Notes: generated from the letters alone by a model not told the origin. 64,000 nucleotides of DNA from an uncultured Lachnospiraceae bacterium (GCA_900316805.1 ONEJ01000065.1:28777-92776); one strand, 5' to 3'. Counted from the stretch's first letter, positions 1-8,779 are shown. Numbers and translations are program-made.

Positions 1-27
1 CATGTGGGAAGTTTTCATCCGTTATCG

Positions 28-78
28 AAAAGGGGCTGCCGCTTTACGAATTTCCATTCGTGAAAGCGACAGCCCCTT
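28..78 (-). terminator. Intrinsic terminator of the small membrane-protein gene
   Basis: A long inverted repeat pairs bases 30-50 with 57-78 around a short loop, with one or two G-U pairs. On the minus strand the stem ends in a C-run followed by TTTT. It starts 8 bases after the stop codon of the 42-residue gene, which supports that gene being a separate transcription unit. Confidence 0.85.
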
Positions 79-85
79 CGCAACT

Positions 86-214
86 CTATGCTTCTTCTTC
101 ATCTTCCTCGTCAACGATGGCTGCGGATGCTCCGGACACTGCCGCAATCACCGCAATCAACGCGCCTAATATGGCGATTCCTATCAAAGCCCCCACTAAA
201 ATCAATACTGACAT
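86..214 (-). CDS. Small single-span membrane protein with acidic tail (hypothetical)
   Basis: This 42-residue reading frame encodes MSVLILVGALIGIAILGALI followed by more hydrophobic residues and a tail of D and E residues ending in Ala. It is one transmembrane helix (about residues 2-32) with a strongly acidic C-terminus, probably cytosolic or at the membrane face. The start at 214 is chosen because GAGGAG lies 8 bases upstream; two further in-frame ATGs at 220 and 223 are too close to that site. A perfect TATAAT lies upstream and a strong terminator follows the stop, so the unit looks complete. I recognise no family. Its size and shape resemble regulatory small membrane proteins, but no function can be assigned. 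Confidence 0.72.
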   Translation of the reverse strand: MSVLILVGALIGIAILGALIAVIAAVSGASAAIVDEEDEEEA

Positions 215-275
215 CTGCATCATCTCCTCATACTGTTATGCTTCCATAATTTCTCATAATCTTTAAGACTTCTAC

Positions 276-304
276 ATTATAGCATAACCTGACAAACACA
301 GCAA
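276..304 (-). promoter_or_regulatory. Sigma-A-type promoter of the 42-residue gene
   Basis: On the minus strand a perfect TATAAT (276-281) sits 17 bases from TTGCTG (299-304), between the end of the deacetylase gene and the small gene. The -35 is poor and the -10 is perfect. Confidence 0.6.
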
Positions 305-328
305 TATTACTTTTTGCAGTACTTCGTA

Positions 329-1138
329 TCACTGACTGCTCTTTTGCTCATCCGCAATCTGCTTTCCCGCCACGTCCATATGATAATTTTCCCTTATAAT
401 CAGCTCGGACACCGGCACGATAGTATAGCCCTTCTGCTCTAACTGGGTCAGCAGCGTATCCAATGCATCTGCCGTATATTTAGCCCCGTTGTGGCAGAGG
501 ATGATAGCGCCCGGTGCCAATGCTTTATGGTTGCAGACGGTATCGATGATGGAGGATACGCCGTAATCCTTCCAATCCAGACTATCAACCGACCACTGAA
601 TCGGATAGTAATCCATATCATAAGCCGTCTGCACCACCTCATTATCGTAAGCCCCATAAGGTGGCCGGAACAAAAACATCTCGTACCCCGTCTGTTTCTT
701 TACCTTATCGTGAACGATCTGCAGCTCCTTCTCCTTCTCCGACTGGGAAATGGTGGTCATATCGTAGTGGTGCTCACTGTGATTCCCCAGATCATGACCT
801 TTTTCCACCAGTTCCTTCACGCAGTCCGGATTGTCATCCACCCAATTTCCCGTCATGAAAAAGGTTACCTTTACCTTGTGCTTATCCAGAATCTCCATGA
901 TTTTCTGAAAATCCTCCGCCCCCCAGGCCGCATCAAAACTTAAGGCCACCTTCTTCTCCGTTGTATCCACACAGTAAATAGGCAGATCCCGCTCCCCCAC
1001 CCTGGCATTGGTCACCACCGCATTGGTGGTCTCGTAGGAAAGAAAAACCAGACACGTAAAAAGAGCCGCAAGAAGAATTCCGTTTCCGAATTTTCCCTGT
1101 GACTCCTTATACCGTTTTTGAATATGAAATTTACCCAT
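329..1138 (-). CDS. Polysaccharide deacetylase (sporulation/peptidoglycan type)
   Basis: This protein of about 269 residues has an N-terminal membrane anchor (about residues 18-38) and an extracytoplasmic NodB-type deacetylase domain from about residue 60. It should remove N-acetyl groups from wall glycan sugars. Motif 1 is KKVALSFDAAWG, the FDAAWG variant seen in sporulation-linked PdaB/PdaA-like proteins. The metal ligands appear in HSEHH, and RPPYGAYD is motif 3. The start at 1138 is preferred over an upstream TTG because GGAAAGG lies 6 bases before the ATG. A decayed copy of its 5' end lies just upstream. The exact substrate and any sporulation role are inferred. Confidence 0.88.
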   Translation of the reverse strand: MGKFHIQKRYKESQGKFGNGILLAALFTCLVFLSYETTNAVVTNARVGERDLPIYCVDTTEKKVALSFDAAWGAEDFQKIMEILDKHKVKVTFFMTGNWVDDNPDCVKELVEKGHDLGNHSEHHYDMTTISQSEKEKELQIVHDKVKKQTGYEMFLFRPPYGAYDNEVVQTAYDMDYYPIQWSVDSLDWKDYGVSSIIDTVCNHKALAPGAIILCHNGAKYTADALDTLLTQLEQKGYTIVPVSELIIRENYHMDVAGKQIADEQKSSQ

Positions 1139-1190
1139 GTGCAACCTTTCCGAACATAACTCTTGTTAGAAGTTTATGTCTGCCCAGATG

Positions 1191-1421
1191 TCTTTAGAAC
1201 TACACCCTTTCAGGCTACCCACTCCTGGCAGAATGTCCTGTTAAAGTGTAAACTACTCACCATACCCTATCCAGCTCCCCCAACCCGGCATTGGTCACCA
1301 CCGCGTTGGTGGTCTCATACGATAGAAAAGCCAGACATGCAAAAAGAGCCACAAGAAGAATTCCGTTTCCAAACTTTTCCTGTGACTCCTTATAGCATTT
1401 TTGAATAATTTCTTTAGAACT
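1191..1421. repeat. Segment bounded by an 11-bp direct repeat
   Basis: TCTTTAGAACT occurs at 1191-1201 and again at 1411-1421, bracketing the decayed deacetylase fragment. The arrangement suggests that the repeats mark the ends of a duplication or deletion. The rest of the gap 1139-1432 shows no gene. Bases 1139-1190 hold the ribosome binding site and probable promoter area of the deacetylase, where I see no convincing promoter. Confidence 0.5.
1274..1407 (-). pseudogene. Remnant of a second polysaccharide deacetylase 5' end
   Basis: This 134-bp stretch aligns without gaps to 991-1124, the 5' part of the intact deacetylase gene, with 15 mismatches by my count (about 89% identity). It still reads as the membrane-anchor segment (IQKCYKESQEKFGNGILL and onward to NAVVTNAGLGE). 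It has no start codon and soon meets a stop. It is best explained as what is left of a divergent tandem copy after deletion. Confidence 0.85.
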
Positions 1422-1432
1422 TCCCTATCCAC

Positions 1433-2783
1433 TTATACAACAGCCTCTATCAGCACCTTATCTTCAACGATTATTTCCTGCACACCAATTTTCTTTTTTT
1501 TGTTAAAATTGAAACTTAACATATAGCCTTTCTTTTGGTCATAATCATCCAGATAACCAACCAGCTGTTTCTCTCCCCGGTTGTTATACTCTTCCCCACG
1601 CCAGATTTTCATCTCAATAATATACTGTTCGCCACGATAATCAACAATAATGTCTGTACAACGAAGTCCCCTGGTCTGTGATTCAATATAATAATTTCCC
1701 GTACCATTAATAATCGGTCTTAGATATAGCAGAAAATATTTTCGTCCCTCTTCTTCAATAAACTGATTTTTATCCTGAAGAGATGCAGTATAAATTTCCT
1801 TGCTCTGCATATCCGCCGCAGACAGATACAGATTATACAACCAGGTCTCAAAAATACGGTTGGAAATTGTCAGAATCCCATTCTGATTCTTAACAAATCC
1901 AAACATCGTTGCTATATTAATTGACGGTTCATAAAAATTGTATACAATATTTTTCCCGGTAAACAGTAATGCCTTAAGCATAGTATTTAATTCCGGAAAA
2001 CTAATCAACTTTTCACTTAATGATTCAAAAAGTGAATTCTTCTCTGTCAATATCATCTTGACAGCTTCACAAAATCCATTTTTCGTCCACACTGCGTTCT
2101 CGTTTTCATACCCCTCCCGCCCAATAACTTCCTCATCCATCAGTTTACACAATTTCGAAACAAGAAATGGATAACCTGAGGTATAATCATAGAGCAGCCC
2201 GGATATCTTACCTGTATCCATCCCCGTATGATGATCTTTTTCATACTCCTGCAGCATCCCTTCAATTTCTTCTTTTGAAAAGCTCATATCAACATTAAAA
2301 TCTGCTGCGATATTCCATGGACTATTTACCTTATAATCCTCCTCGGTACGAATCTTTCTTTTTAGATTCTTTACGTCATAGACCCCTGCTAGAATCACTG
2401 CTTGAAAAGAGGGCCATACATCCCGATCAATATAATATGCACGCAGTTGTGCCAGAAAGTCCAAAAACACCTGATTATTCGTTGCACTATCCACTTCATC
2501 GATCATCAAAACAATGGGCTTATCAGAAGATGCACAGATTCCCGCCAGACTGTCAAAAAGTTCCGGTAATTCATAATCCGTTCTCTTTTCTCTCACCTGT
2601 AGCTCAAGCTGTCCTATAGCTGACTGAAATTTCTGATCATCTGACAGCAAATTCATTTTCAGTCCTCTCAAAAACAACTTTGCAAATATAAGAGAAAAAT
2701 GATTTTCTATTTCAAATTTCGCATTGCTGATAGTCTGAAAATCCAATAAAACTACATGATAATCTTTCTGCCAGTACTCTTCT
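1433..2783 (-). pseudogene. AAA-like ATPase with C-terminal PD-(D/E)XK domain, 5'-truncated
   Basis: The frame encodes the middle and end of a family of AAA-like ATPases widespread in gut anaerobes. It has Walker B-like IVLMIDEVD, a winged-helix-like middle region, and a C-terminal nuclease-fold segment with DIIVDYRGEQYIIEMKIW. The normal N-terminus with the Walker A P-loop (GxxxxGK) is missing. Homology begins abruptly at about EEYWQKDYHVVLLDFQ, directly after the mtnN stop codon. The open frame upstream of that point is only an out-of-frame reading of mtnN. Without a P-loop it cannot be a working ATPase. Its function in other bacteria is unclear. Confidence 0.8.
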
Positions 2784-3482
2784 TCAGGCCTCAAGTTCCT
2801 CTGCCCTGCGGATAAAATCCAGCACCACATCGATGGACTGCAGTGCCGCCTTCTCCGCAAAGGTCTCATAATCCATAGCTCCGCCCTCACCGTCAGAAAT
2901 GGAGCGCAGGATTGCAAAAGGCACCTCGTTTACATAGCAGACATGGCCGATGCTGCCTCCCTCCATCTCCCCGGCAATAGCGCCGAAACGCTCATGGAGC
3001 AGTGCCTTCTGAGTTGGTTTGTGCAGGAAAAGATCGCCGGTGGCGATGGTTCCCACCCGGTATCTGATTCCTCTCTCCTGAAGACATTCGCAGAGGAGCT
3101 TTCTCATCTTCTCATCACTGGGCAGAAAGATCTGATTCAATCCCGACAGAAGTCCAATGGGATCCCCCAGTGCTGAGGTATTCATATCGTGCTGCACCAC
3201 CTGATCTGCCACAGCTACATCCATGACCCCAAGTTCCTTGCAGAGGGTTCCGGCCACCCCGATATTTATTACATAATCCACGCGAAATTTCAAAATCATT
3301 GCCTCTGCACAGATGGCGGCAAAAACCTTTCCGATTCCGCAGACGGCAGCTACAATCTCCTGCCCATACACGGTTCCGCTGATATAGGTTACTCCGCTGT
3401 AGACATCCGTCCGAATGTCCTCCATGGCTTCCTTCAGGTTATCCACTTCCATCTGCATAGCTCCGATAACACCAATCTTCAT
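2784..3482 (-). CDS. mtnN: 5'-methylthioadenosine/S-adenosylhomocysteine nucleosidase
   Basis: MtnN (Pfs) hydrolyses S-adenosylhomocysteine to S-ribosylhomocysteine and adenine, and also splits methylthioadenosine. The 232-residue length is typical. The N-terminus MKIGVIGAMQMEVDNL carries the usual active-site Glu. VINIGVAGTL is the core nucleoside phosphorylase motif, and the C-terminal SISDGEGG carries the expected catalytic Asp. It lies 56 bases downstream of luxS on the same strand, and the two enzymes act in sequence in the activated methyl cycle. The last codons abut the truncated AAA ATPase remnant, so the rearrangement point is at the end of this gene while the gene itself looks intact. 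Confidence 0.95.
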   Translation of the reverse strand: MKIGVIGAMQMEVDNLKEAMEDIRTDVYSGVTYISGTVYGQEIVAAVCGIGKVFAAICAEAMILKFRVDYVINIGVAGTLCKELGVMDVAVADQVVQHDMNTSALGDPIGLLSGLNQIFLPSDEKMRKLLCECLQERGIRYRVGTIATGDLFLHKPTQKALLHERFGAIAGEMEGGSIGHVCYVNEVPFAILRSISDGEGGAMDYETFAEKAALQSIDVVLDFIRRAEELEA

Positions 3483-3538
3483 TTTGCTCCCTCCTCGTAT
3501 TCGAACGCTGCAATACTTCTTTCTGCAACTCCATAGTT

Positions 3539-4000
3539 TTATTCCGGATAAGTAAACTCCATGTTAGTCTGCTGCTCCAGCGCTTCCAGATACTTAGCTG
3601 CCTCCCCCTGCGCTGCCTCCAAAGACAGATTCTCAAAATGCCCGCATTCCTTTGCGGATGCGCCAAACACCGATCCCTCATGATCCATGGTCTGCTGCAG
3701 CACCTGTTTCGTCATTTCAAAGACATCCAGCGGGCTCTGGCTGTCCCTCACCAGAAGATAAAAACCGGTCTGACAGCCCATAGGCCCGAAATATACCACA
3801 TCATCCTTCATCTTGGAATTGCGGATATAGGTGGCAAACATATGCTCCAGGGAATGCATGGCTGCATTGTCCATATAGTCACCGGCATTGGGCTTTCTGG
3901 TGCGCAAATCGTAGGTGATCACATCCCCGTCCACCCTGGAAATATAAAATCCCGGTACCAGTACATCATGATTGATGGTAAAGCTCTTAATTCGATCCAT
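3539..4000 (-). CDS. luxS: S-ribosylhomocysteine lyase (AI-2 synthesis)
   Basis: LuxS cleaves S-ribosylhomocysteine to homocysteine and DPD, the precursor of autoinducer 2. The 153-residue length matches the family. Visible signature residues are the metal-binding HSLEH, the catalytic Cys in GPMGCQTGFY, and the third metal ligand His in KECGHFENLS. It is followed by mtnN, which makes its substrate, so the pair forms a compact methyl-recycling unit. Upstream at 12 bases is pepF. Cytosolic. Confidence 0.97.
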   Translation of the reverse strand: MDRIKSFTINHDVLVPGFYISRVDGDVITYDLRTRKPNAGDYMDNAAMHSLEHMFATYIRNSKMKDDVVYFGPMGCQTGFYLLVRDSQSPLDVFEMTKQVLQQTMDHEGSVFGASAKECGHFENLSLEAAQGEAAKYLEALEQQTNMEFTYPE

Positions 4001-4012
4001 GACACAACCTCC

Positions 4013-5818
4013 CTAACTCATCATTTTCTCAAATCGATCCAGACAATTTTCAAATACAAAAAGTGCGTCCTCCACCGGCTTTGGTGTACTCATATCCACC
4101 CCTGCCGCCGCCAGAAGATCAATAGGATCCTTCGAGCAGCCTCCACAGAGGAAATTGCTGACATAGGCATCCACCGCAGGCTTTCCTTCAGTAAGAATCT
4201 TCTCGGAAAAGGCAACGGCTGCCGAAAATCCCGTGGCATACTGATATACGTAAAAAGCATTATAAAAATGCGGGATCCGCATCCACTCGTAATCAATTTC
4301 CGGATCCACCACCATATCCGGGCCGTAATACAGCACGTTCAGATCATGGTAGATCTTGTTCATAGATTCCATGGTCAGGGACTCCCCTGCCCGGGTTTTC
4401 TCGTGAACGATCTTCTCGAATTCCGCAAACATGGTCTGACGGTACAAGGTTGTGCGGAAATTCTCCAGATAATGATTCATCAAAAAGACCTTCTTCTTCT
4501 CATCCTTCTCATTTTCCAGAAGATAATGGTTGAGGAGTGCTTCGTTGCAGGTAGACGCAACCTCCGCTACGAAAATGAGATAATCCGCATATGTCACCGG
4601 CTGATGACTGTTGGAATAATAGGAGTGCACCGCATGCCCCATCTCATGGGCAAGGGTAAAGACACTCTCCAGATCATTCTGGTAATTCAAAAGAATATAA
4701 GGGTGCGTTCCGTAAGCCGCCCAGGAATATGCGCCGCTGCGCTTATTCTCGTTCTCGTAGACGTCGATCCATCCCCCGGTCATGCCCTCCTCGACAATGG
4801 CAAGATATTCCTCTCCCATAGGGGCTAACGCCTTCTTTACCAGCGCCTTTGCCTCCTCAAAGGAATAGTCTCCTTCCACATTCTCGGCCAATGGCACATA
4901 CAGATCATACATATGCAGATGCTCTACACCCAGAAGCTTCTTCCGAAGAGCCATATACCGGTGCATGGCCGGCAAGTGCTTATGCACCGCTTCTATCAGG
5001 TTATCATAGACCGATTCCGGAATATTGCCCTCGCTTAAATGCATCGCGCGGACACTCGGGTATTTGCGCATCTTCGCATAAAAATTTTCCTGCTTCAGGT
5101 TACTGACAAACACAGCAGCGATGGTGTTGCCCCACTTGGCATAGGTATTGTATACGCCGCGGAACACCTGCTTTCTCAAGCTGCGGTCCTTGTCATTCAT
5201 GAACCGGATAAAATTCCCGTGGGTAATCTGGATTCGGTTCCCCTCCACGTCTGTAATGGATGGAAATTTAATATCCGCGTTGTTGAACATGGAATAGATA
5301 TTGGAAGGTGCCACTGCCAGTTCCCCCACCTCTGCCAGGATCTGCTCCTTCTCCGGGGAAAGGGTGTGCTCTTTCTCCCGCAAAATCAGTTCGATCCTGC
5401 GGCGGTAAACCTGAAGCTGTGGTTCCTCCTCCCAAAAGCTGCGCAGTGTCTCCTCTGGAATTGCAAGGATTTCCGGATCTGCAAAACTTACTGCAGCATT
5501 CATCAGTACCATGACCGAATCCGAGGCAGCAGCAAAACCCTGATATTTCGCATCTGCCGTATCCTGATGATAGCTTTCGTTGGCATATACGCAAATTCTG
5601 GCTGCACGGCGTGAAAGCTCATCCCTAAGTCTGAAAAAATCAAGGAGCTGCTTTGCGCTTTGCCCCAGGGTTCCTGCGAAGGCCTGTATCTGTGTGCAGA
5701 GTTCTTTGGCCTTTTCTACCTCCTCGTTCCATTGTTCATCTGTCTCGTAAAGATCCGTCAGCTTCCACTTGTATTCAGCGGAAATATCCTGACGTCTCCG
5801 TAATTTTCTGTCTTCCAT
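4013..5818 (-). CDS. pepF: Oligoendopeptidase F
   Basis: This is a 601-residue M3-family zinc metallopeptidase that cuts short peptides in the cytosol. The zinc site HEMGHAVHSYYS is visible at about two thirds of the length, with the third ligand Glu in the following FVAEVASTCNEALL segment. Length and the N-terminal helical region fit PepF. It sits between arcC and luxS with gaps of 9 and 12 bases, so it is probably co-transcribed with them. Confidence 0.95.
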   Translation of the reverse strand: MEDRKLRRRQDISAEYKWKLTDLYETDEQWNEEVEKAKELCTQIQAFAGTLGQSAKQLLDFFRLRDELSRRAARICVYANESYHQDTADAKYQGFAAASDSVMVLMNAAVSFADPEILAIPEETLRSFWEEEPQLQVYRRRIELILREKEHTLSPEKEQILAEVGELAVAPSNIYSMFNNADIKFPSITDVEGNRIQITHGNFIRFMNDKDRSLRKQVFRGVYNTYAKWGNTIAAVFVSNLKQENFYAKMRKYPSVRAMHLSEGNIPESVYDNLIEAVHKHLPAMHRYMALRKKLLGVEHLHMYDLYVPLAENVEGDYSFEEAKALVKKALAPMGEEYLAIVEEGMTGGWIDVYENENKRSGAYSWAAYGTHPYILLNYQNDLESVFTLAHEMGHAVHSYYSNSHQPVTYADYLIFVAEVASTCNEALLNHYLLENEKDEKKKVFLMNHYLENFRTTLYRQTMFAEFEKIVHEKTRAGESLTMESMNKIYHDLNVLYYGPDMVVDPEIDYEWMRIPHFYNAFYVYQYATGFSAAVAFSEKILTEGKPAVDAYVSNFLCGGCSKDPIDLLAAAGVDMSTPKPVEDALFVFENCLDRFEKMMS

Positions 5819-5827
5819 GATGTCCTC

Positions 5828-6760
5828 TTATTTCTTGATCAGTGTACCCATTCCTCCGGTCAGTTCTGTGGCATCCTTATTCAGCTTGGTAATCAGCACG
5901 GAACGGATGGCTGATTCTCCGATAAAGTCGATGGCAGCCTCAATCTTCGGCGCCATGGTTCCCTCTTCGAACTCGCCAGCTTCCAGATACTTCTTAGCAT
6001 CGGAAAGTGACAGGGTATCCAGCTTTACCTCATCCTCTTTGCCAAAGTTCAGGCAGACCTTATCCACGCTGGTAAGAATTACCAGCATATCTGCATCCAG
6101 CTTCTCTGCCAGCTTTCCTGCTGACAGATCCTTCTCAATCACCGCGCTGGCGCCCTGCAGTCTGTTGTTCTGAGCCAGCACCGGAATTCCACCGCCGCCG
6201 CAGGCAATTACCACCTGATCCGCATCAGACAGTGCCGCAATGGCATCGATCTCAACAATATCCATAGGCTTTGGCGCTGCCACAACTCTGCGGAAGCCAT
6301 CTTCCACCTGAACTACATGATTTCCCTTCTTTTCTTCCTCCTCAGCCTCTTCCTTCGTCATGACACGGCCGATGACTTTGGTCGGATGATAAAAGGCCTC
6401 GTCATAGGGATCTACTACCACCTGGGTCAGCACCGTAGACACGGTCTTATAGATGCCGCGGTTCAAAAGCTCTGTCCGGATGGCATTCTGCAGATCGTAG
6501 CCGATATATCCCTGACTCATGGCAGAGCATACAGAAGTAGGAGTCGCCGTATATTCCGGATACAGGCGGCAGAATTCGTTCATGGCGGTGTGGATCATCC
6601 CCACCTGCGGGCCGTTACTGTGGGTAATAACCACCTGATAATCCTCTCTGATAAAGTCAGCAACTGCCTTTGCCGTTCTGGCTGCTGCCTTCTGCTGCTG
6701 CGGCAGCGTACTTCCCAATGCCTCATGCCCCAATGCAATTACAATTCTCTTTTTCTTCAT
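5828..6760 (-). CDS. arcC: Carbamate kinase
   Basis: This 310-residue amino acid kinase interconverts carbamoyl phosphate plus ADP and carbamate plus ATP. It begins KKRIVIALGHEALGST, close to the family's usual ALGGNAL start, and contains SNGPQVG, VVDPYDEAF and IACGGGGIPV, all typical of ArcC. No arginine deiminase or ornithine transcarbamylase gene is nearby, so the source of its carbamoyl phosphate is not evident from the window. A good AGGAGG ribosome binding site precedes the start. Confidence 0.94.
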   Translation of the reverse strand: MKKKRIVIALGHEALGSTLPQQQKAAARTAKAVADFIREDYQVVITHSNGPQVGMIHTAMNEFCRLYPEYTATPTSVCSAMSQGYIGYDLQNAIRTELLNRGIYKTVSTVLTQVVVDPYDEAFYHPTKVIGRVMTKEEAEEEEKKGNHVVQVEDGFRRVVAAPKPMDIVEIDAIAALSDADQVVIACGGGGIPVLAQNNRLQGASAVIEKDLSAGKLAEKLDADMLVILTSVDKVCLNFGKEDEVKLDTLSLSDAKKYLEAGEFEEGTMAPKIEAAIDFIGESAIRSVLITKLNKDATELTGGMGTLIKK

Positions 6761-6773
6761 ACTTCCTCCTTAT

Positions 6774-7166
6774 TCACGCCTCAAGAAAAAGCTTTCTGGA
6801 TATAAAATTATAGTTAGTGACAATCATCGTTGCCAAAATCTTGGCCAACGCATAATACATTTTGAAAAAATCCACGGCAATCCACATGATCATCTGGTTT
6901 AAGGCCAATCCCACCAGACTGAGCGCCAGAAAAATCCCCATCTCCTGAAGCCTGCTCAGTTCATCCTTTCCCCTAAACACGAACCGCATACTCAGTAGAT
7001 AATTGACCACAACAGAAACGGTAAAGGACACTCCACTGGCTGCAAAGTAGCCCAATATCCCGGTCTCCGTCAAAAGCACCATCAGTCCGTAGTCAATACA
7101 AAAGCAAAGGGTTCCTACCAGGCCGAACTTGCAAAACTGCAGAAACAGCTTCTTTACCTTATTCAT
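6774..7166 (-). CDS. GtrA-like membrane protein
   Basis: This 130-residue protein has four predicted membrane helices and the GtrA/DPMS pattern (FCKFGLVGTLCFCIDYGLMVLL near the start, in part FGLVGTLCFCIDYGL). Family members are thought to help lipid-linked sugars cross the membrane or assist wall-polymer glycosylation. The start at 7166 is near the window's htrA, and a strong hairpin separates the two. It lies 13 bases before arcC. No partner glycosyltransferase is adjacent, so its substrate is unknown. Confidence 0.85.
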   Translation of the reverse strand: MNKVKKLFLQFCKFGLVGTLCFCIDYGLMVLLTETGILGYFAASGVSFTVSVVVNYLLSMRFVFRGKDELSRLQEMGIFLALSLVGLALNQMIMWIAVDFFKMYYALAKILATMIVTNYNFISRKLFLEA

Positions 7167-7184
7167 TCATGACTCCTGCATATA

Positions 7185-7217
7185 ATAATAGATTGCCCAC
7201 TATGGACAATCTATTAT
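7185..7217. repeat. 14-bp stem inverted repeat in the htrA-gtrA gap
   Basis: Bases 7185-7198 pair with 7204-7217 around a 5-base loop, with one G-U pair. The stem is AT-rich at its base. It lies between the htrA stop and the GtrA-like start on the minus strand. The bases after it on the minus strand are TATATGC, not a U-run, so it may be a weak terminator, an mRNA-processing hairpin or an operator. Confidence 0.6.
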
Positions 7218-7250
7218 ATCGCATTTTGCTCTTTTTGTCTATTTGTTGTT

Positions 7251-8675
7251 CTACTTTTGAGTGGCCGGTGCCGAACCTAATTTAACTTCGATGGAATGCT
7301 CCTCATATTTACCATTCTCGAGTCTCTCGATGGTAATCTTTACTTTCTCTCCTGCTTTATAATAAGCCATCTGCTGCTTGAGCTCGCTCATGGATCTTAC
7401 AGTCTGTTTATCAAACTTTGTGATGATATCTCCCTGACGAAGACCTGCATCCTCCGCTGGTGATCCCTTTACCACCTCGTAGAGATAGATTCCCTCCGGC
7501 ATATTATATGCCTTTGCGATGTCTGCAGACACATCCTGTCCCTGGATTCCAAGAAAGGCGGTCTTGGACTCATCTACCTTTTCTCTTGTGATCAGCTGCT
7601 CAACAATCGGCATAGCATCTGTAATCGGGATTGCATAACCAAAGCCCTCTACCTGGGTATCTGAATATTTTGCCGAATTGATACCAATCACCTCACCTTT
7701 GGCATTAAGAAGCGCACCACCGCTGTTGCCGGGGTTGATTGCGGCATTGGTCTGAATCATATTATTGTTGACGATGGTCTGACCCGTCTGCTCATCCTGA
7801 ACGGTAACACTTCTGCCCAAAGCACTGATAATTCCGTTGGTTACAGACTGTCCGTAGCCAAGGGCATTTCCGATAGCAATTACTCCCTGGCCTACCACTA
7901 GTTCCTGGTTTTCATCTGCCACAGTGGCAACCTTGATGTTGTTTAAAGTATCTGCCTTAATATCGGAAATGGCCACCTTCACAACTGCCAGATCATCCGA
8001 GGCATCTGTTCCCTTAACCTCACAGGTGACGGTCTCATTATCCGCGAACTGAACCGTCAGCTCATCCGCATCCTCCACCACATGATTATTTGTCACGATA
8101 TACAGATAGTCGTCATCCTGATTGATGATAATTCCGGATCCACAGCTCTCGCTCTGCTGCTGCTGAATTCCCCAGAAGGTCTGGTAGGAAATCGTGCCCA
8201 TATTGGTAATTGCCACGATGCTTGGCATTGCCTCCTTCGCGATGGAAGATACATCCAGAAGATCCCCTGCCTCCCCGGTCTTCGTCTGCTGGACACTGGC
8301 AGAATCCCCCGTATCCTTGTTGCCGGAAGCCTCGGTCTGCGTCTTGCTGCTTCCAATTCCCAGGACTTTTGTCCCGATAAAGCTTACTCCGGTAAAGACA
8401 CCGCCGGCAACAAGACCAAACGCCAGTGCTATGGCAACGGTCTTTCCGAGAGTGGCACCAAAGCCATGATGCTGTTTCTTTGGCTTCTTCGGCCTCTGCT
8501 GCTGCCCCGGCTGCTGGTAGGGATTGTAGTTATTCTGATAACTGTTGTATGCATACCCGTTCGTATTCTGGCCGTTGCCTGCCCCATAGGACTGATAGCC
8601 GCCGGCGTTGCTGCCCTGGGCACCCTGCTGGTTATTGTTCTGTGAATTATAATTATTATAGTAGTTATTATCCAT
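7251..8675 (-). CDS. htrA: HtrA/DegP-type membrane-anchored serine protease with PDZ domain
   Basis: This 474-residue envelope protease degrades misfolded extracytoplasmic proteins. Residues 1-60 are a low-complexity N, Q, Y and G-rich cytosolic region. A basic KKPKK patch precedes one membrane helix (about 76-100). The trypsin-like domain follows, with catalytic His198 (TNNHVV), Asp228 (SDDLAVVK) and Ser318 (NPGNSGGA). One PDZ domain occupies about 375-465. The long Asn/Gln/Tyr-rich N-terminus is typical of clostridial HtrA. The ribosome binding site AAAGGAGT fixes the start at 8675. It sits downstream of glmS but is separated by 104 bases and probably has its own promoter. Confidence 0.95.
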   Translation of the reverse strand: MDNNYYNNYNSQNNNQQGAQGSNAGGYQSYGAGNGQNTNGYAYNSYQNNYNPYQQPGQQQRPKKPKKQHHGFGATLGKTVAIALAFGLVAGGVFTGVSFIGTKVLGIGSSKTQTEASGNKDTGDSASVQQTKTGEAGDLLDVSSIAKEAMPSIVAITNMGTISYQTFWGIQQQQSESCGSGIIINQDDDYLYIVTNNHVVEDADELTVQFADNETVTCEVKGTDASDDLAVVKVAISDIKADTLNNIKVATVADENQELVVGQGVIAIGNALGYGQSVTNGIISALGRSVTVQDEQTGQTIVNNNMIQTNAAINPGNSGGALLNAKGEVIGINSAKYSDTQVEGFGYAIPITDAMPIVEQLITREKVDESKTAFLGIQGQDVSADIAKAYNMPEGIYLYEVVKGSPAEDAGLRQGDIITKFDKQTVRSMSELKQQMAYYKAGEKVKITIERLENGKYEEHSIEVKLGSAPATQK

Positions 8676-8779
8676 GATAAAACAACTCCTTTCCTTTGCT
8701 TTCTAAGGAGTATTCTAGCCACAATCTGTGTTCAAATTGTGACAAAAAAATGGAAACTTTGTTATTTTCCAGTTCTCTT

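Noticed and set aside
60-266. Plus-strand 68-residue frame
   Set aside because: It is antisense to the small membrane-protein gene, whose signals all point to the minus strand.
1163-1408. Plus-strand 81-residue open frame
   Set aside because: It covers the antisense of the deacetylase remnant and gives no protein-like sequence.
3638-4828. Plus-strand 396-residue open frame, and others such as 14207-15046
   Set aside because: They lie antisense to well-supported genes (pepF, phosphohexomutase), lack ribosome binding sites and have unnatural His/Cys-rich composition.
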